DNA of 64,000 nucleotides from the NCBI RefSeq assembly GCF_004784465.1, contig NZ_SRRU01000008.1, positions 1-64,000 of the forward strand. Direction: 5' to 3'. Below the pieces are notes generated by a model. It saw only the letters and a list, made by a program, of their open reading frames with translations, did no database searches and had not been told where the DNA came from. Each line of letters begins with the position of its first letter. Position 1 is the stretch's first letter. The position numbers and the translations under genes were made by a program. Source of the stretch: Streptomyces griseoluteus (GTDB lineage Bacteria > Actinomycetota > Actinomycetes > Streptomycetales > Streptomycetaceae). Shown one piece after another: positions 1-8,456 of the stretch.

Positions 1-87
1 TGGCCGTATGACCACCGTCTCCGGCACCACCCGCCGGAACAACTCCCACAACTCATCTGGCACCAGGCGCTCAGCAAGGCTCGTCAT
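1..87 (-). pseudogene. IS5-family transposase, N-terminal fragment at window edge
   Basis: Reading leftward from an ATG at position 87, the frame gives MTSLAERLVPDELWELFRRV and then runs off the window edge. That opening is typical of the N-terminal DUF4096-type domain of IS5-family transposases of Streptomyces. Only 29 codons are visible, so whether the rest is intact cannot be judged. I classed it as a fragment because the catalytic DDE domain is outside the window; the copy may be complete to the left. Confidence 0.6.
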
Positions 88-401
88 ACCAACACAACGA
101 CCCCAGCCGCCAAAAGAAACGATGTCTTAGTGGCACGGCTCGACCAACGTCGGACTGACGACAGCGACCCCGTCCTACTACGGGGCGTCGAAGACGTGAG
201 TCAGTTGGTCACCGTCCTGCGGTTCTGTGTGGGTAAGGGCGTTGCAGCTCGGCTGGCGGGGCGGGGCTGCAGTCGCGCCAGGCCGCACCCCGGCGTCCGG
301 CCGCGTCCGGCGCCTCCGGCCCGAAGTGCGGGGCGCCTCAGGGGGCGTTCGCTCCCTGTCCGGCTCCGGCGCCGCCGGGCGGCGCCGGGAATGCCCGGCG
401 G
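88..401. other. Gap between transposase fragment and SDR gene; hairpin only
   Basis: About 310 bases without a convincing gene. Open frames run through it on both strands but they encode Arg/Ala/Pro-rich, domain-free sequence typical of antisense readings in this GC content. The left part probably contains the outer end of the IS5-type element; I could not identify its terminal repeat without the other end. The right end holds the hairpin annotated separately. Confidence 0.5.
383..400 (-). terminator. Hairpin directly after the SDR stop codon
   Basis: Seven-base arms CGCCGGG (383-389) and CCCGGCG (394-400) enclose a four-base loop, immediately downstream of the leftward SDR gene that stops at 402. 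A second hairpin (366-374 with 380-388) overlaps it. There is no U-tract, as is common for Streptomyces terminators. Confidence 0.4.
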
Positions 402-1232
402 TCAGTCGCCGATGGCGGTGGCGCGGGCGCGCTCCTCCCAGGCGGCGACGTCGCCGCGGATGTCGTCGAGGTGTTCGAGCACACCCGTGACCGCGTCCTC
501 GCCCAGGGGCAGCCGCAGCGGGGCGTCGTCCGCGTCCAGGGCGGCGAGGATGAGCGCTGCCGCCTTCGCGGGGTCGCCGGGCTGGGTGCCGTCGCCCCCG
601 GACACCCATGCGCGACTGCGGGCCACCTTCTCGTACACGCCGCTGTCCGGGCTGACGCCGGCCCTGCTCGCCGCGAACACCGAGGTCCGGAACGCGCCCG
701 GTTCGACGATCAGCACCCTGATGCCGTACTCGGCGACCTCGTCGGCGAGCGCCTCCGAGAGCCCCTCCAGGGCGAACTTCGCCGCGCTGTACCCGCCGAA
801 GCCCGCGAAGGACGTCTGTCCGCCCATGCTGCTCATCTGCACGATCGCACCCGAGCGCCGCTCGCGCATGTGCGGCAGGACCGCGCGGACGAGCGCGGCG
901 GGCCCGAGGACGTGCACGTCGAACGGGCGGCGCAGCTCCTGGTCGGTCGTCTCCTCGACGGCGCCGACGTGCGTCCAGCCGGCGTTGTTGACCAGGACGT
1001 CGATCCGCCCGTGCCGCGCCACCACATCCCGTACCGCCGTCTCGGCCGCGCCCGTGTCGGTGACGTCCAGACGCAGCGCCTCCATCCGGCCGGGCCGGGC
1101 GGCCACCAGGTCCTGCAGCGCCTCGGTCCGCCGGGCCGCGCCCACCACGACGTCGCCGGCGGCCAGCGCCGCCTCGCTGATCGCCCGGCCGAAGCCGCTG
1201 CTCGCGCCGGTCACCAGCCACACCCTGTCCAT
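402..1232 (-). CDS. Short-chain dehydrogenase/reductase (classical SDR)
   Basis: A 276-residue Rossmann-fold NAD(P)-dependent oxidoreductase, a normal length for a classical SDR. Visible motifs in order are TGASSGFG (cofactor binding, residues 8-15), NNAG near residue 80, and the catalytic pair in GGYSAAKFALEG near residue 150, with the serine upstream in QMSSMGG. The start ATG at 1232 is chosen because GAGGAG lies seven bases upstream; a longer open frame upstream shows no conserved residues. The substrate cannot be deduced. It appears monocistronic, with a hairpin behind it and more than 400 bp of empty sequence in front. Confidence 0.85.
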   Translation of the reverse strand: MDRVWLVTGASSGFGRAISEAALAAGDVVVGAARRTEALQDLVAARPGRMEALRLDVTDTGAAETAVRDVVARHGRIDVLVNNAGWTHVGAVEETTDQELRRPFDVHVLGPAALVRAVLPHMRERRSGAIVQMSSMGGQTSFAGFGGYSAAKFALEGLSEALADEVAEYGIRVLIVEPGAFRTSVFAASRAGVSPDSGVYEKVARSRAWVSGGDGTQPGDPAKAAALILAALDADDAPLRLPLGEDAVTGVLEHLDDIRGDVAAWEERARATAIGD

Positions 1233-1649
1233 GACCACTCCTCGCCTCGCCGCCGGCCACGCCTCCAGACTCGCGCCGGAACCGGTGACGCGCCCGAGAT
1301 CCACTGTGCTGGCTGACGGCCGTGGCGAGGAGCGCCCCGGCCCTGGCCGTGCGCTGATCGGGCACGGGTGGCCGAGGAGCCGCGCTCCAGGCGTACGGCC
1401 GAGCGGGTGTACGTGGTCTCGGTGGGGTGGACCGCGTGGCAGCCCATGTTGGTGTTGATGTTGGCGTGATGGACGGACTGGGGCGGCTCCTGCACTGTTT
1501 CCCCGCCTTCCACCAGGCAGCACCCGGCTGTTCGCAAACCGGCAGGACCAACATGCAGATCACCGACCCGCCCTGGGGGTAGCAGCCAGCACGGCCAGCG
1601 CGGCGGCCGTGAGGTAGAGGGGTAGTGCCGGGGGGCCGCCGGTGCGTTG
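1233..1649. other. Intergenic stretch, no recognisable gene
   Basis: A 417-base gap between the SDR and the TetR gene. A leftward frame stays open through it (roughly 1211-1687) but its product matches no family I recognise and has no plausible start with ribosome binding site. It presumably holds the SDR promoter. I see no tRNA, terminal repeat or clear operator here. Confidence 0.4.
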
Positions 1650-2231
1650 TCAGCCGCGCGGGAGGATGCCTTCGATGAGGAGGTCAAGCCGGGTCGCCCC
1701 GCCCTGTGCGGGGATGCGGTCGGTGGCCGACAGGGTGGAGATTCCGTGCAGGGCGGCCCACAGCAGTTCGGCGCGGGCCTCGCGTTCGGGGGCCGCTTCC
1801 GGCAGCGCCTCCATAAAGGCGTCGAAGGCGGCCCGCAGCGCCGTCGGTGTCTCCTCGCCGGCGAACTCCAACCGTGTGGGGAGAACGAACATCGCCTGAT
1901 AGAGCGCCGGACGTTCGACGGCGAAGCGCAGGTAGGCCTGGCACACGGCTCGCAGGCGCCTTCTGGGCTCCTGCCCGTCGGTGGCGGTACGTGCAGTGCG
2001 CAGCAGTTTGGCCAGTTCGGTGAAGCCTTCCTGGGCGACGGCCGCGACGATCGCGTCCTTGCCCTTGAAGTGGCTGTAGAGGACGGGCTGGCTGTACTCC
2101 ACTCGCTCGGCGAGGCGGCGGGTGGTGAGCGCCTCCCAGCCCTCGGCCTCGGCCAGCTCGCGGGCTGCCATGAGGATCAGGCGATGACGTTGGGCGCGTT
2201 CGCGTTCGCGGCGGTCTCGGGTAACAGACAT
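1650..2231 (-). CDS. TetR-family transcriptional repressor
   Basis: A 193-residue TetR-type regulator. The N-terminal helix-turn-helix is clear (residues 24-60, with LTTRRLAERVEYSQPVLYSHF), followed by a helical ligand-binding domain of the TetR_C_13/WHG kind. The ATG at 2231 has only a weak Shine-Dalgarno, but TAGAAT sits seven bases upstream on this strand, so the message may be leaderless. Two near-identical palindromes occupy the divergent region with the DUF4267 gene, the first overlapping that presumed -10, which implies autorepression plus control of the neighbour. The inducer is unknown. Confidence 0.85.
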   Translation of the reverse strand: MSVTRDRRERERAQRHRLILMAARELAEAEGWEALTTRRLAERVEYSQPVLYSHFKGKDAIVAAVAQEGFTELAKLLRTARTATDGQEPRRRLRAVCQAYLRFAVERPALYQAMFVLPTRLEFAGEETPTALRAAFDAFMEALPEAAPEREARAELLWAALHGISTLSATDRIPAQGGATRLDLLIEGILPRG

Positions 2232-2240
2232 GCCTGAAAT

Positions 2241-2287
2241 TCTAGCACTGCTAGACAGGCGGTCGCCGCTAGACCTAGCATTGCTAG
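2241..2287. promoter_or_regulatory. Tandem TetR operators
   Basis: Two perfect palindromes share the core CTAGCA-N-TGCTAG: TCTAGCACTGCTAGA at 2241-2255 and CTAGCATTGCTAG at 2275-2287. Their centres are 33 bp apart, close to three helical turns, so two dimers would sit on the same DNA face. They lie between a TetR gene and a divergent membrane-protein gene. AT-rich palindromes like these are conspicuous in DNA of this composition. Confidence 0.75.
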
Positions 2288-2344
2288 CAGATCGAGCGGT
2301 GACCGGAACAGCCGGTGCCGCCGGACAGAGGGAGATGCTTCGCC

Positions 2345-2731
2345 ATGCCCACCGCTGCCACCACCACCGCCACGGTCATCACCTGGGCGATCGCCGTCGG
2401 CATCATCCTTCTCGGCACCCGCTTCCTGTGGGCGCCGCAGCGAGCCGCAGCAGACTTCGGGCTGCCCACCACCCACCCCACTCCTGCTGTCAGCTCCTGG
2501 CTGTCCGTCAAAGGCGTCCGTGACATCTGCTCCGGACTCTTCCTGCTGATCGTGCTGCTGGGTGGCGACACCCACCTTCGCGGCTGGATGATGCTGGCCG
2601 GCTCACTGATAGCCCTCGGTGATGCGTTCACCGTCAAGCGCGGCGGCGGGCCCGCCACGGCGTACTACGGCATTCACGGCGGCACCGCCGCGGTCATGGC
2701 TGCCGCCGGCATCACGCTGCTGCTGTCCTGA
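2345..2731 (+). CDS. DUF4267 small membrane protein
   Basis: A 128-residue hydrophobic protein with four likely membrane segments (about residues 5-25, 50-68, 72-92 and 105-127). The pattern, including FLWAPQRAAADFGLP and the KGVRDICSGLFLL stretch, matches DUF4267 proteins, which are often paired with TetR regulators. The ATG at 2345 is preceded by GGGAG at about eleven bases; an in-frame start 30 bases upstream lacks a binding site and adds no conserved sequence. Function is unknown; its expression is probably repressed by the divergent TetR protein through the two operators. Confidence 0.75.
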   Translation: MPTAATTTATVITWAIAVGIILLGTRFLWAPQRAAADFGLPTTHPTPAVSSWLSVKGVRDICSGLFLLIVLLGGDTHLRGWMMLAGSLIALGDAFTVKRGGGPATAYYGIHGGTAAVMAAAGITLLLS

Positions 2732-2898
2732 CCAAGACGACCGGCAGGGACGGAGAGGGCGCGGGTGACCAGCTCGCGGCAGGGCGCAGACAGGGCTGGT
2801 GTGATGCCGGTGAAGTGGACGAGGGCGGCCGTGCGCACCGCCTCGTGGTCGAGCAGGTCGGGGCCGAGAGCCGACGCTGCCGAGCCCTCGCGGCGGCT
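2732..2898 (-). pseudogene. Remnant of a PfkB-type sugar kinase (KDG-kinase-like)
   Basis: Read leftward, about 55 codons give SAASALGPDLLDHEAVRTAA, then a stretch containing HFTGITPALSAPCRELVTRA. This is the central part of 2-keto-3-deoxygluconate/PfkB-family sugar kinases of Streptomyces. No start, no ATP-binding C-terminal half and no upstream half are present; the frame is cut where the DUF4267 gene begins. I read it as a relic left by a deletion or rearrangement. The family assignment is from memory of the motif, hence moderate confidence. Confidence 0.5.
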
Positions 2899-3099
2899 GT
2901 CCCCTGAGCCGGGCCTCCGGCTCGGGGGGCAACGTGCGCCGCGTCTTCTACCTCACCGCACTGATGCGGGACGTCGGCGACACGCTGCTGACCCTGGTCG
3001 GCGGGGGCGTATCCGCCGGACTGGGACGTGCATCAGCCCGCGAGCAGAGCTTCGACACCACTCCACAGCGCCCGCCGCCAACCTGCAGGATGACCGGAG
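2899..3099. other. Uncharacterised gap beside the kinase remnant
   Basis: A rightward open frame (2934-3170) begins MRRVFYLTALMRDVGDTLL, but it has no ribosome binding site, runs into the 3' end of the acyl-CoA ligase and matches nothing I know. It may be further debris of the rearranged locus. I see no other structure here. Confidence 0.3.
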
Positions 3100-4593
3100 T
3101 CAAAGGGCTCGTTGATCATTCCGGGACAGCCCTTGGTCCAGACGCTCCGCGCGCAAGGCCGAGCGCCTGAGCTTGCCGGCCGCGCTGCGCAGCGGGTCCG
3201 TCACCAACTCGACCGACCTGGGCCGCTTGTGGGGCGACAGCCGGGTGGCCAGGAAGTCGGTGATCTCCTCGGGGGTGGTCGTACGTCCCTCCTCGATCTG
3301 CACGATGGCGTGGACGCGGTTGCCCCGGTCCGGGTCCGGCAGGCCGATGACCGCGCTGGACAGGACGTGGGGGTGCTCGGTGAGGGCGCCCTCGATCTCG
3401 GCCGGGTAGACGTTCACCCCGCCGACCAGGAGCATGTCGGACCGGCGGTCGTGGAGGTACAGATAGCCGTCCGCGTCGAATTCACCGATGTCGCCGAGGG
3501 TCGACCAGCCGTCGGTCTCCTGGACCTCGGCCCCCAGATACCGGAAGGCGGGCGGCTTGCCCTCCGCGACCCGCATGAAGATCTCACCGGGGACTCCGGG
3601 CTCGGTGACCGGTGTGCCGTCCAGACCCACGATCTTGATCTCACCCCAGGTGGGACGGCCCACCGAGCCCCGGTGCGCCAGCCACTCCGTGCCGGAGATC
3701 GTGCAGCCGGCCTGGGCCTCGGTGCCCGCGTACAGCTCCCAGATCCGGTCCGCGCCCAGCCAGTCGATCCATGCCTGCTTGGTCGCGGGCGGGCAGGGTT
3801 CGGCGCAGTGCCAGACCGAGACGAGGGAGGAGAGGTCGTAGCGCGCGCGGACCGGTTCCGGGAGGGCCAGGATGCGGCGCATCATGGTCGGCACCAGATA
3901 CACCCAGGTGATCGCGTGCCGTTCCACCTCGGACAGCACCCGCTCGGCGTCGAACCGCTCCAGGAGCGTGACCGTGCCGCCGTTGAACAGCGTCGTCATG
4001 GCCGTGGAAAACGGGGCGTTGTGGTGGACGGGGGCGGTGACGAGGGACTGTTCGCCGGGGCGCAGTCCCCACGCCTCCATGTCGAATGGGTTGAACGCCC
4101 CTTCCGCCCCCGACAGGATGATCTTCGGTCGGCCGGTCGATCCGCCCGAGGTGGGCGCCTTCCACGAGGGGCCGATCTCGGTGGGCAACTCGGCCTCACC
4201 GGCGCCCAGCCGGCGCAGCTCGGCCACGGTCGTGGACCGGTCGGCCACACCCTCCTTGAGGCCGATCACGACCGGCGGCTCGGACAGGGCGAGGATCGCC
4301 CGCTCCTCGGCCGGTGCCAGCCTGGTCGACAACGGCTGTGGTACCGCACCGAGTTTGAGGCAGGCGAAGGCCGCCACGACGATGTCCAGGCCATTCGGCA
4401 GCATGAGGGGGACGATGTGTCCGCGGCTGACGCCGGAGAGTTTCATGCCGCGTGCGACGGCGTCGCTCGCCCGGTACAGCTCCGCCCAGGTCAGTTCCGC
4501 GTCGCCGGCGCGGACCGCTGTGGAGTCGGGGCGTTCGGCCGCGTGGGCGGCGGGGATGTCACCGAGTGGGAACCCCGGTTCGGGGGTGAACAT
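3100..4593 (-). CDS. AMP-forming acyl-CoA synthetase / ligase
   Basis: A 497-residue adenylate-forming enzyme that should activate a carboxylic acid to its CoA thioester through an acyl-AMP. The P-loop-like motif TSGGSTGRPKIILSG lies near residue 160, ELYAGTEAQ (A5 region) near residue 300, and GWSTLGDIGEFDADGYLYL (A7/A8) near residue 375. The C-terminal catalytic lysine is in SAAGKLRRSALR. The ATG at 4593 has GAGGAG eight bases upstream. It lies 35 bp behind the MHS transporter gene on the same strand, suggesting uptake and activation of one acid. Fatty, aromatic and bile-acid-like substrates cannot be separated by eye. Confidence 0.85.
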   Translation of the reverse strand: MFTPEPGFPLGDIPAAHAAERPDSTAVRAGDAELTWAELYRASDAVARGMKLSGVSRGHIVPLMLPNGLDIVVAAFACLKLGAVPQPLSTRLAPAEERAILALSEPPVVIGLKEGVADRSTTVAELRRLGAGEAELPTEIGPSWKAPTSGGSTGRPKIILSGAEGAFNPFDMEAWGLRPGEQSLVTAPVHHNAPFSTAMTTLFNGGTVTLLERFDAERVLSEVERHAITWVYLVPTMMRRILALPEPVRARYDLSSLVSVWHCAEPCPPATKQAWIDWLGADRIWELYAGTEAQAGCTISGTEWLAHRGSVGRPTWGEIKIVGLDGTPVTEPGVPGEIFMRVAEGKPPAFRYLGAEVQETDGWSTLGDIGEFDADGYLYLHDRRSDMLLVGGVNVYPAEIEGALTEHPHVLSSAVIGLPDPDRGNRVHAIVQIEEGRTTTPEEITDFLATRLSPHKRPRSVELVTDPLRSAAGKLRRSALRAERLDQGLSRNDQRAL

Positions 4594-4628
4594 GACTGTG
4601 GCTCCTCGTCGTGGGGGAATCCGGCCGG

Positions 4629-6014
4629 TCAGGAGTAGAGCTGCGCTCCGGGCAGTACGTCGGGGTCGCGGCGCACCTCGGCCGGGTTCGTCTCGGGCAG
4701 GAACCACGCGCTGGCGAAGGTGATCAGGCCCATCAGGGCGATGTACGCGGCGACCAGCGTGGTCGTCCCGGTCTTCGCGATGACGGCGGTCATCAGGATC
4801 GGCGTACCGCCGCTGACCACGATGGCGGAGAGCTGGTAGGCCAGGGAGGCGCTGGAATAGCGGACGTTGGGCGCGAACAGCTCACCGAGGAAGGCCGCCA
4901 TCGGGCCGTACGTGAGTCCCTGGAAGAGGAAACCGACGGCGATCGCGACGAAGACCAGCGGCGCCGAGGCCGTATTCACCAGGGCGAAGTACGGGAACGC
5001 CCAGGCGGCCACGCCGAGTCCGCCGACCAGGATCAGCTTGCGGCGGCCGAAGCGGTCGGAGAGGTGGCCCGCGTAGGGGAGTATCCCGGCCATCAGGGCC
5101 GAGCTGAGCAGGGTGACCGTGAGCAGGGAGTCGCGGTCCATGTGCAGGGTCGTCGTGCCGTAGCTGAGCAGGCCGGTGATGCTCACGTAGAAGAGGCTGT
5201 TGGTGGCGGACAGGGTGCCGCAGCCGAGCAGGATGGTGCGCCAGTTGCGGCGTACGGCCTCGGTCAGCGGAGCCCGGACCACGCTCGCCTCCGGCCGGCG
5301 GGCCGCCGCTTCCTGGAGTTCGCGGAAGTCCGGGGTGTCCTCGACCTTGTTCTGGATGTGCAGGACGACCGGGAACATGACCGCGCTGAGCAGGAACGGG
5401 ATGCGCCAGCCCCAGTCGAGGAACGCGTCGCTGGAGATGACCGAGCCGGTCGTGGTGAAGATGAGGTTCACGATGATGACCGCGACCGGGACGCTGGTCT
5501 GGCCGAACGTGCCCGCGAAACCGCGGCGTTTGGGGTGCGCCGACTCCGTGAGCAGCAGCGCGATGCCGCCCCACTGGCCACCCGCCGCCGCGCCCTGCAC
5601 GAAGCGGAGCAGCACCAGCAGCACCGGTGCGAGCACCCCGACGCTCGCCGCGCTCGGCAGACAGCCGATGAGGAACGTCGCGGTGGCCATGCCGATCAGA
5701 CACGCCACGACCGTGGGCTTGCGGCCGTGCTTGTCACCGAAGTGACCGGCGAGCAGCCCGCCCAGCGGCCGGGCCACGAACCCCGCCCAGAAGGTGCTGA
5801 AGGACAGCAGCGTGCCCATGAACGCGGACGAGTGCGGAAAGAAGACGTGCGGGAAGACCAGCGCCGCCGCCGTGCCGTAGAGGAAGAAGTCGTACCACTC
5901 GATCGAGCTGCCGGTCAGCCCGGCCGCCAGCAGCTTCCAGTTGGTACGGCGTACGGGCGCGGTGGCGGGATCGGAGCCGTTGCCCTGGACGTGGGCCTGC
6001 GCGGATGAGGCCAT
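4629..6014 (-). CDS. MHS-family (metabolite:H+ symporter) MFS transporter
   Basis: A 461-residue twelve-helix transporter. The signature GSSIEWYDFFLYG near residue 30 and RPLGGLLAGHFGDKHGRK near residue 85 place it in the MHS branch of the major facilitator superfamily, which imports organic acids such as shikimate, ketoglutarate or aromatic acids with protons. The ATG at 6014 is preferred over 6023 because GGAGG is ten bases from the former and abuts the latter. It leads the two-gene operon with the acyl-CoA ligase and is divergent from a PucR-type regulator. Confidence 0.85.
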   Translation of the reverse strand: MASSAQAHVQGNGSDPATAPVRRTNWKLLAAGLTGSSIEWYDFFLYGTAAALVFPHVFFPHSSAFMGTLLSFSTFWAGFVARPLGGLLAGHFGDKHGRKPTVVACLIGMATATFLIGCLPSAASVGVLAPVLLVLLRFVQGAAAGGQWGGIALLLTESAHPKRRGFAGTFGQTSVPVAVIIVNLIFTTTGSVISSDAFLDWGWRIPFLLSAVMFPVVLHIQNKVEDTPDFRELQEAAARRPEASVVRAPLTEAVRRNWRTILLGCGTLSATNSLFYVSITGLLSYGTTTLHMDRDSLLTVTLLSSALMAGILPYAGHLSDRFGRRKLILVGGLGVAAWAFPYFALVNTASAPLVFVAIAVGFLFQGLTYGPMAAFLGELFAPNVRYSSASLAYQLSAIVVSGGTPILMTAVIAKTGTTTLVAAYIALMGLITFASAWFLPETNPAEVRRDPDVLPGAQLYS

Positions 6015-6163
6015 GGGAGGCATCCCTCCGGTTCTGGTCAGGGGTATGTGCGGGGACGCCCGCCGGCCGGTCGGGACATGTGCCACAGCTCTGTGTGGGG
6101 CGAGAGTAGGGCTGAGCAAGCGCTTTGAGAGATGGGAATTCGCTACACTCCTCGCACCTCAGG

Positions 6164-6179
6164 GGTGGATGAATCCACC
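6164..6179. promoter_or_regulatory. Palindrome in the divergent transporter/PucR promoter region
   Basis: GGTGGAT and ATCCACC flank a two-base centre, a perfect 7-2-7 inverted repeat 27 bp before the PucR-type gene. It is the only strong dyad between this gene and the divergent transporter operon, so it is a candidate operator for the regulator. Confidence 0.5.
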
Positions 6180-6205
6180 ACCTCCCTTCCCGTTGAAGGC
6201 GAGCG

Positions 6206-8014
6206 ATGGCACACAGCGATTCCGAGCCGGTGGGCGAGGGCGGCCAGGGCGAACTCGCCGCCTACCGGCTGCGCCGCGAACGCGAGCTGAGCAGCCTGTA
6301 CGCGACGGCCCGCTCGCTCACCGTGCTGGGCGAGGTCGACGAGGTGCTGCCGTCGATCGTCCGGGAGGCGCACGAGCTGATCGGCAGCGACTTCGTCTAT
6401 CTCTCGCTCCGCGACACGGGCGGCGCTCTCGCCCTCAGCGCGTCGGCCGGCACCATCTCGTCCGAGTTCTCCTCCGCGCGCATGCCCGCCGGGGCCGGGC
6501 TCGGCGGCTGGGTGATCGAGACCAGGGCGCCCGTCTGGGTCAGCGACTACCGCCGCGCCGACAGCTTCCACCGTGATCCCGTCTTCGACCGGCTCGTCTC
6601 CGACGAGGGGCTCGTGGCACTGCTCGGCGTCCCCCTCCTGGTCGGCGACCGCGTGATCGGCGTCCTCTTCGCCGCCGACCGCACCGAGCGCCCCTTCGAG
6701 AAGGACGAGGTCGCCCTCTTCAGTGCCTTCGCCGACCATGCCGCGATAGCGCTCAACAACGCCCGGCTGTACGACGAGAGCCGAGTGGCGCTCCAGCGGC
6801 TCCAGGACGCCTACCGCGTCATCGAGGGCCAGGTCGCCACCATGGAACGGGCCGCCGCCGTGCACGAGGCGCTGACCCATGTGGTACTGACCGGAGGCGG
6901 GCCGGGTGACATCGCGCAGTCGTTGGTCGATCACCTGGAGGGCGTGGTCACCATCCGGGACCGGGACGACGAGGTCGTGGCCACGCGGCCCGCCGGAGCG
7001 GTGACCGCAGGGGAAGACCCCTCCCTGGAAAGGGAGTTGCTGGCGGAGGCGCGCCGGACCGGCCGGTGCGTCCACGGCGAGGGAGCCGACGGCACGGTCC
7101 TCAGCGTGGCCGCCATCCAGGCCGGGGGCAGCCACCTCGGCTCCCTGTCGCTCAGGCGGCGGGCGGTCACCGAGTCGGCGGACGTCCGGATGCTGGAGCG
7201 CTCGGCCCAGATCACCGGCCTGCTCGCGCTCCTGCGGGACGCCCGCGTGGAGGCCGAGGAGCGGGTACGGGGCGAACTGCTGATGGAGCTGCTGTCCCAC
7301 CCGCCACTGCAGCCCGTCCATCCGGCGCTGCGCGACCGCGCGCTCGCGCGGGGCGTCGACGTCGACCGGCTGGACGTCCTGGCCACGGCCGACTGCCACG
7401 ACCGGTCCACCGCCGACGTGGTGCGCGAACTGCACGCCTTCTCAGCGGAGTTCTCCGGCCTCGCGGGTGAATACCTGGGCCGGGCGACGATGCTGCTCCG
7501 CGCCGACGACCCCGAGGCCGTGGCACGGACGCTGCACCAACGGCTCCGCCGCAGGCTCGGTGCCCCGGTGCTCGTGGTCGCCGACCGGATCACCGGGCAC
7601 GACCGCGCGCACTCCTACACCCTGGCCGTCCGCTGCCTGGACGTCATGCGCAGCCTCGGCGAGACCGACCGGGGCGCCGGCACACGGCGGTACGCGATGT
7701 ACGGGCTCGTCTTCGACCCCCGGCGCGCACAGGAGCTGGAGGGGTTCGTCACCGACTCCCTCGGACCCCTGCTCGACTACGACCGGCGCCGCTCGACCGA
7801 CCTCGTGAGCACTGTCGCCGCCTACTTCGCGCACTCCGGAAACCTCAGCCGGACCGCCCACGCCCTCCATGTGCACACCAATACCCTCCTGAAGCGCCTG
7901 GACCGCATCACGGCCCTCCTCGGCGACGACTGGCGCTCGGCGGACTCCGCGCTGGGGCTCCATCTGGCGGTACGACTGCACCAGTTGAGGGCGGTGCTGG
8001 ACGGGCCGGGGTAG
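6206..8014 (+). CDS. GAF domain / PucR-type helix-turn-helix regulator
   Basis: A 602-residue regulator of the CdaR/PucR class. An N-terminal GAF domain spans residues 30-190, with LVALLGVPLLVGDRVIGVLF being typical. A GGDEF-like central region follows (300-480), and the C-terminal PucR HTH spans about 525-590 with NLSRTAHALHVHTNTLLKRL. Such proteins activate catabolic operons in response to a ligand. The divergent transporter and acyl-CoA ligase operon is the obvious target, and the shared region contains a 16-bp palindrome. No phosphoacceptor domain is present, so a small molecule bound by GAF is the likely signal. Confidence 0.85.
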   Translation: MAHSDSEPVGEGGQGELAAYRLRRERELSSLYATARSLTVLGEVDEVLPSIVREAHELIGSDFVYLSLRDTGGALALSASAGTISSEFSSARMPAGAGLGGWVIETRAPVWVSDYRRADSFHRDPVFDRLVSDEGLVALLGVPLLVGDRVIGVLFAADRTERPFEKDEVALFSAFADHAAIALNNARLYDESRVALQRLQDAYRVIEGQVATMERAAAVHEALTHVVLTGGGPGDIAQSLVDHLEGVVTIRDRDDEVVATRPAGAVTAGEDPSLERELLAEARRTGRCVHGEGADGTVLSVAAIQAGGSHLGSLSLRRRAVTESADVRMLERSAQITGLLALLRDARVEAEERVRGELLMELLSHPPLQPVHPALRDRALARGVDVDRLDVLATADCHDRSTADVVRELHAFSAEFSGLAGEYLGRATMLLRADDPEAVARTLHQRLRRRLGAPVLVVADRITGHDRAHSYTLAVRCLDVMRSLGETDRGAGTRRYAMYGLVFDPRRAQELEGFVTDSLGPLLDYDRRRSTDLVSTVAAYFAHSGNLSRTAHALHVHTNTLLKRLDRITALLGDDWRSADSALGLHLAVRLHQLRAVLDGPG

Positions 8015-8018
8015 GTCA

Positions 8019-8246
8019 GGGCGTCGCCGTTCCGTCGCGGTCGCGCAGGGCCAGCAGGGTCCAGCCGTGGCCGGACGGGTCGAGCGGCCGGGTCGCGGCG
8101 GTGAAGAGTTCCGCCGCCCGGCGGTAGGAGAGACGGCCCCGTCCGGTCACCGGGCACCGGTCGGCCGGGGGCGTGGTGGCGGGGGCCCGGCGAGCGGTGA
8201 CGAACACGGGGCCCGCGGTGCGGCCGGCGAGGAGGAGGGGGAGGAG
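8019..8246 (-). pseudogene. Tyrosine recombinase/integrase remnant
   Basis: A leftward frame contains LLAGRTAGPVFVTARRAPA and then RGRLSYRRAAELFTAATRPL, the segment just before box II of Streptomyces integrases. It should continue to a WTLHQLRHS-like catalytic box, but here it reads GWTLLALRDRDGTATP, as if an internal deletion removed HSALTHAAE. No upstream catalytic arginine or downstream tyrosine is present. It is a dead integrase fragment, evidence that a mobile element once sat here; no flanking tRNA is visible. Confidence 0.6.
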
Positions 8247-8248
8247 CC

Positions 8249-8392
8249 TGGCGGTGCCTTCGCCCCGCGGAGCGGCTGCTGGGGTTCGGGGTGCTGTGGC
8301 AGGTGACGGCGGTGGGGGTGGTGCTGGCGGTGCCGTCGGTGCGGAGGCACGAGGCGACTCCGCACGGCGAGGCGCGGGTTGCTGTCCACTGA
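8249..8392 (+). pseudogene. Possible C-terminal remnant of a membrane transporter
   Basis: A rightward frame reads LRPAERLLGFGVLWQVTAVG, a hydrophobic continuation, and then RRHEATPHGE before a TGA. One membrane helix followed by an arginine-rich tail resembles the end of an MFS or similar permease, without a start or upstream body. It abuts the integrase remnant. This is a weak reading from hydropathy only. Confidence 0.25.
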
Positions 8393-8456
8393 CCGCCGTC
8401 GGCGGACGGATCACCGGCCGTCCGCCGACGGCGGGCCTACTCGCCGGCCCGCACGG

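Noticed and set aside
130..1458. Rightward open frame of 442 codons over the first SDR gene
   Set aside because: Ser/Arg/Ala-rich, no start signal and no domain; the opposite strand encodes a clear SDR.
2934..3170. Small ORF MRRVFYLTALMRDVG as a gene
   Set aside because: No ribosome site, no known family, and its 3' part lies over the acyl-CoA ligase gene; probably rearrangement debris.
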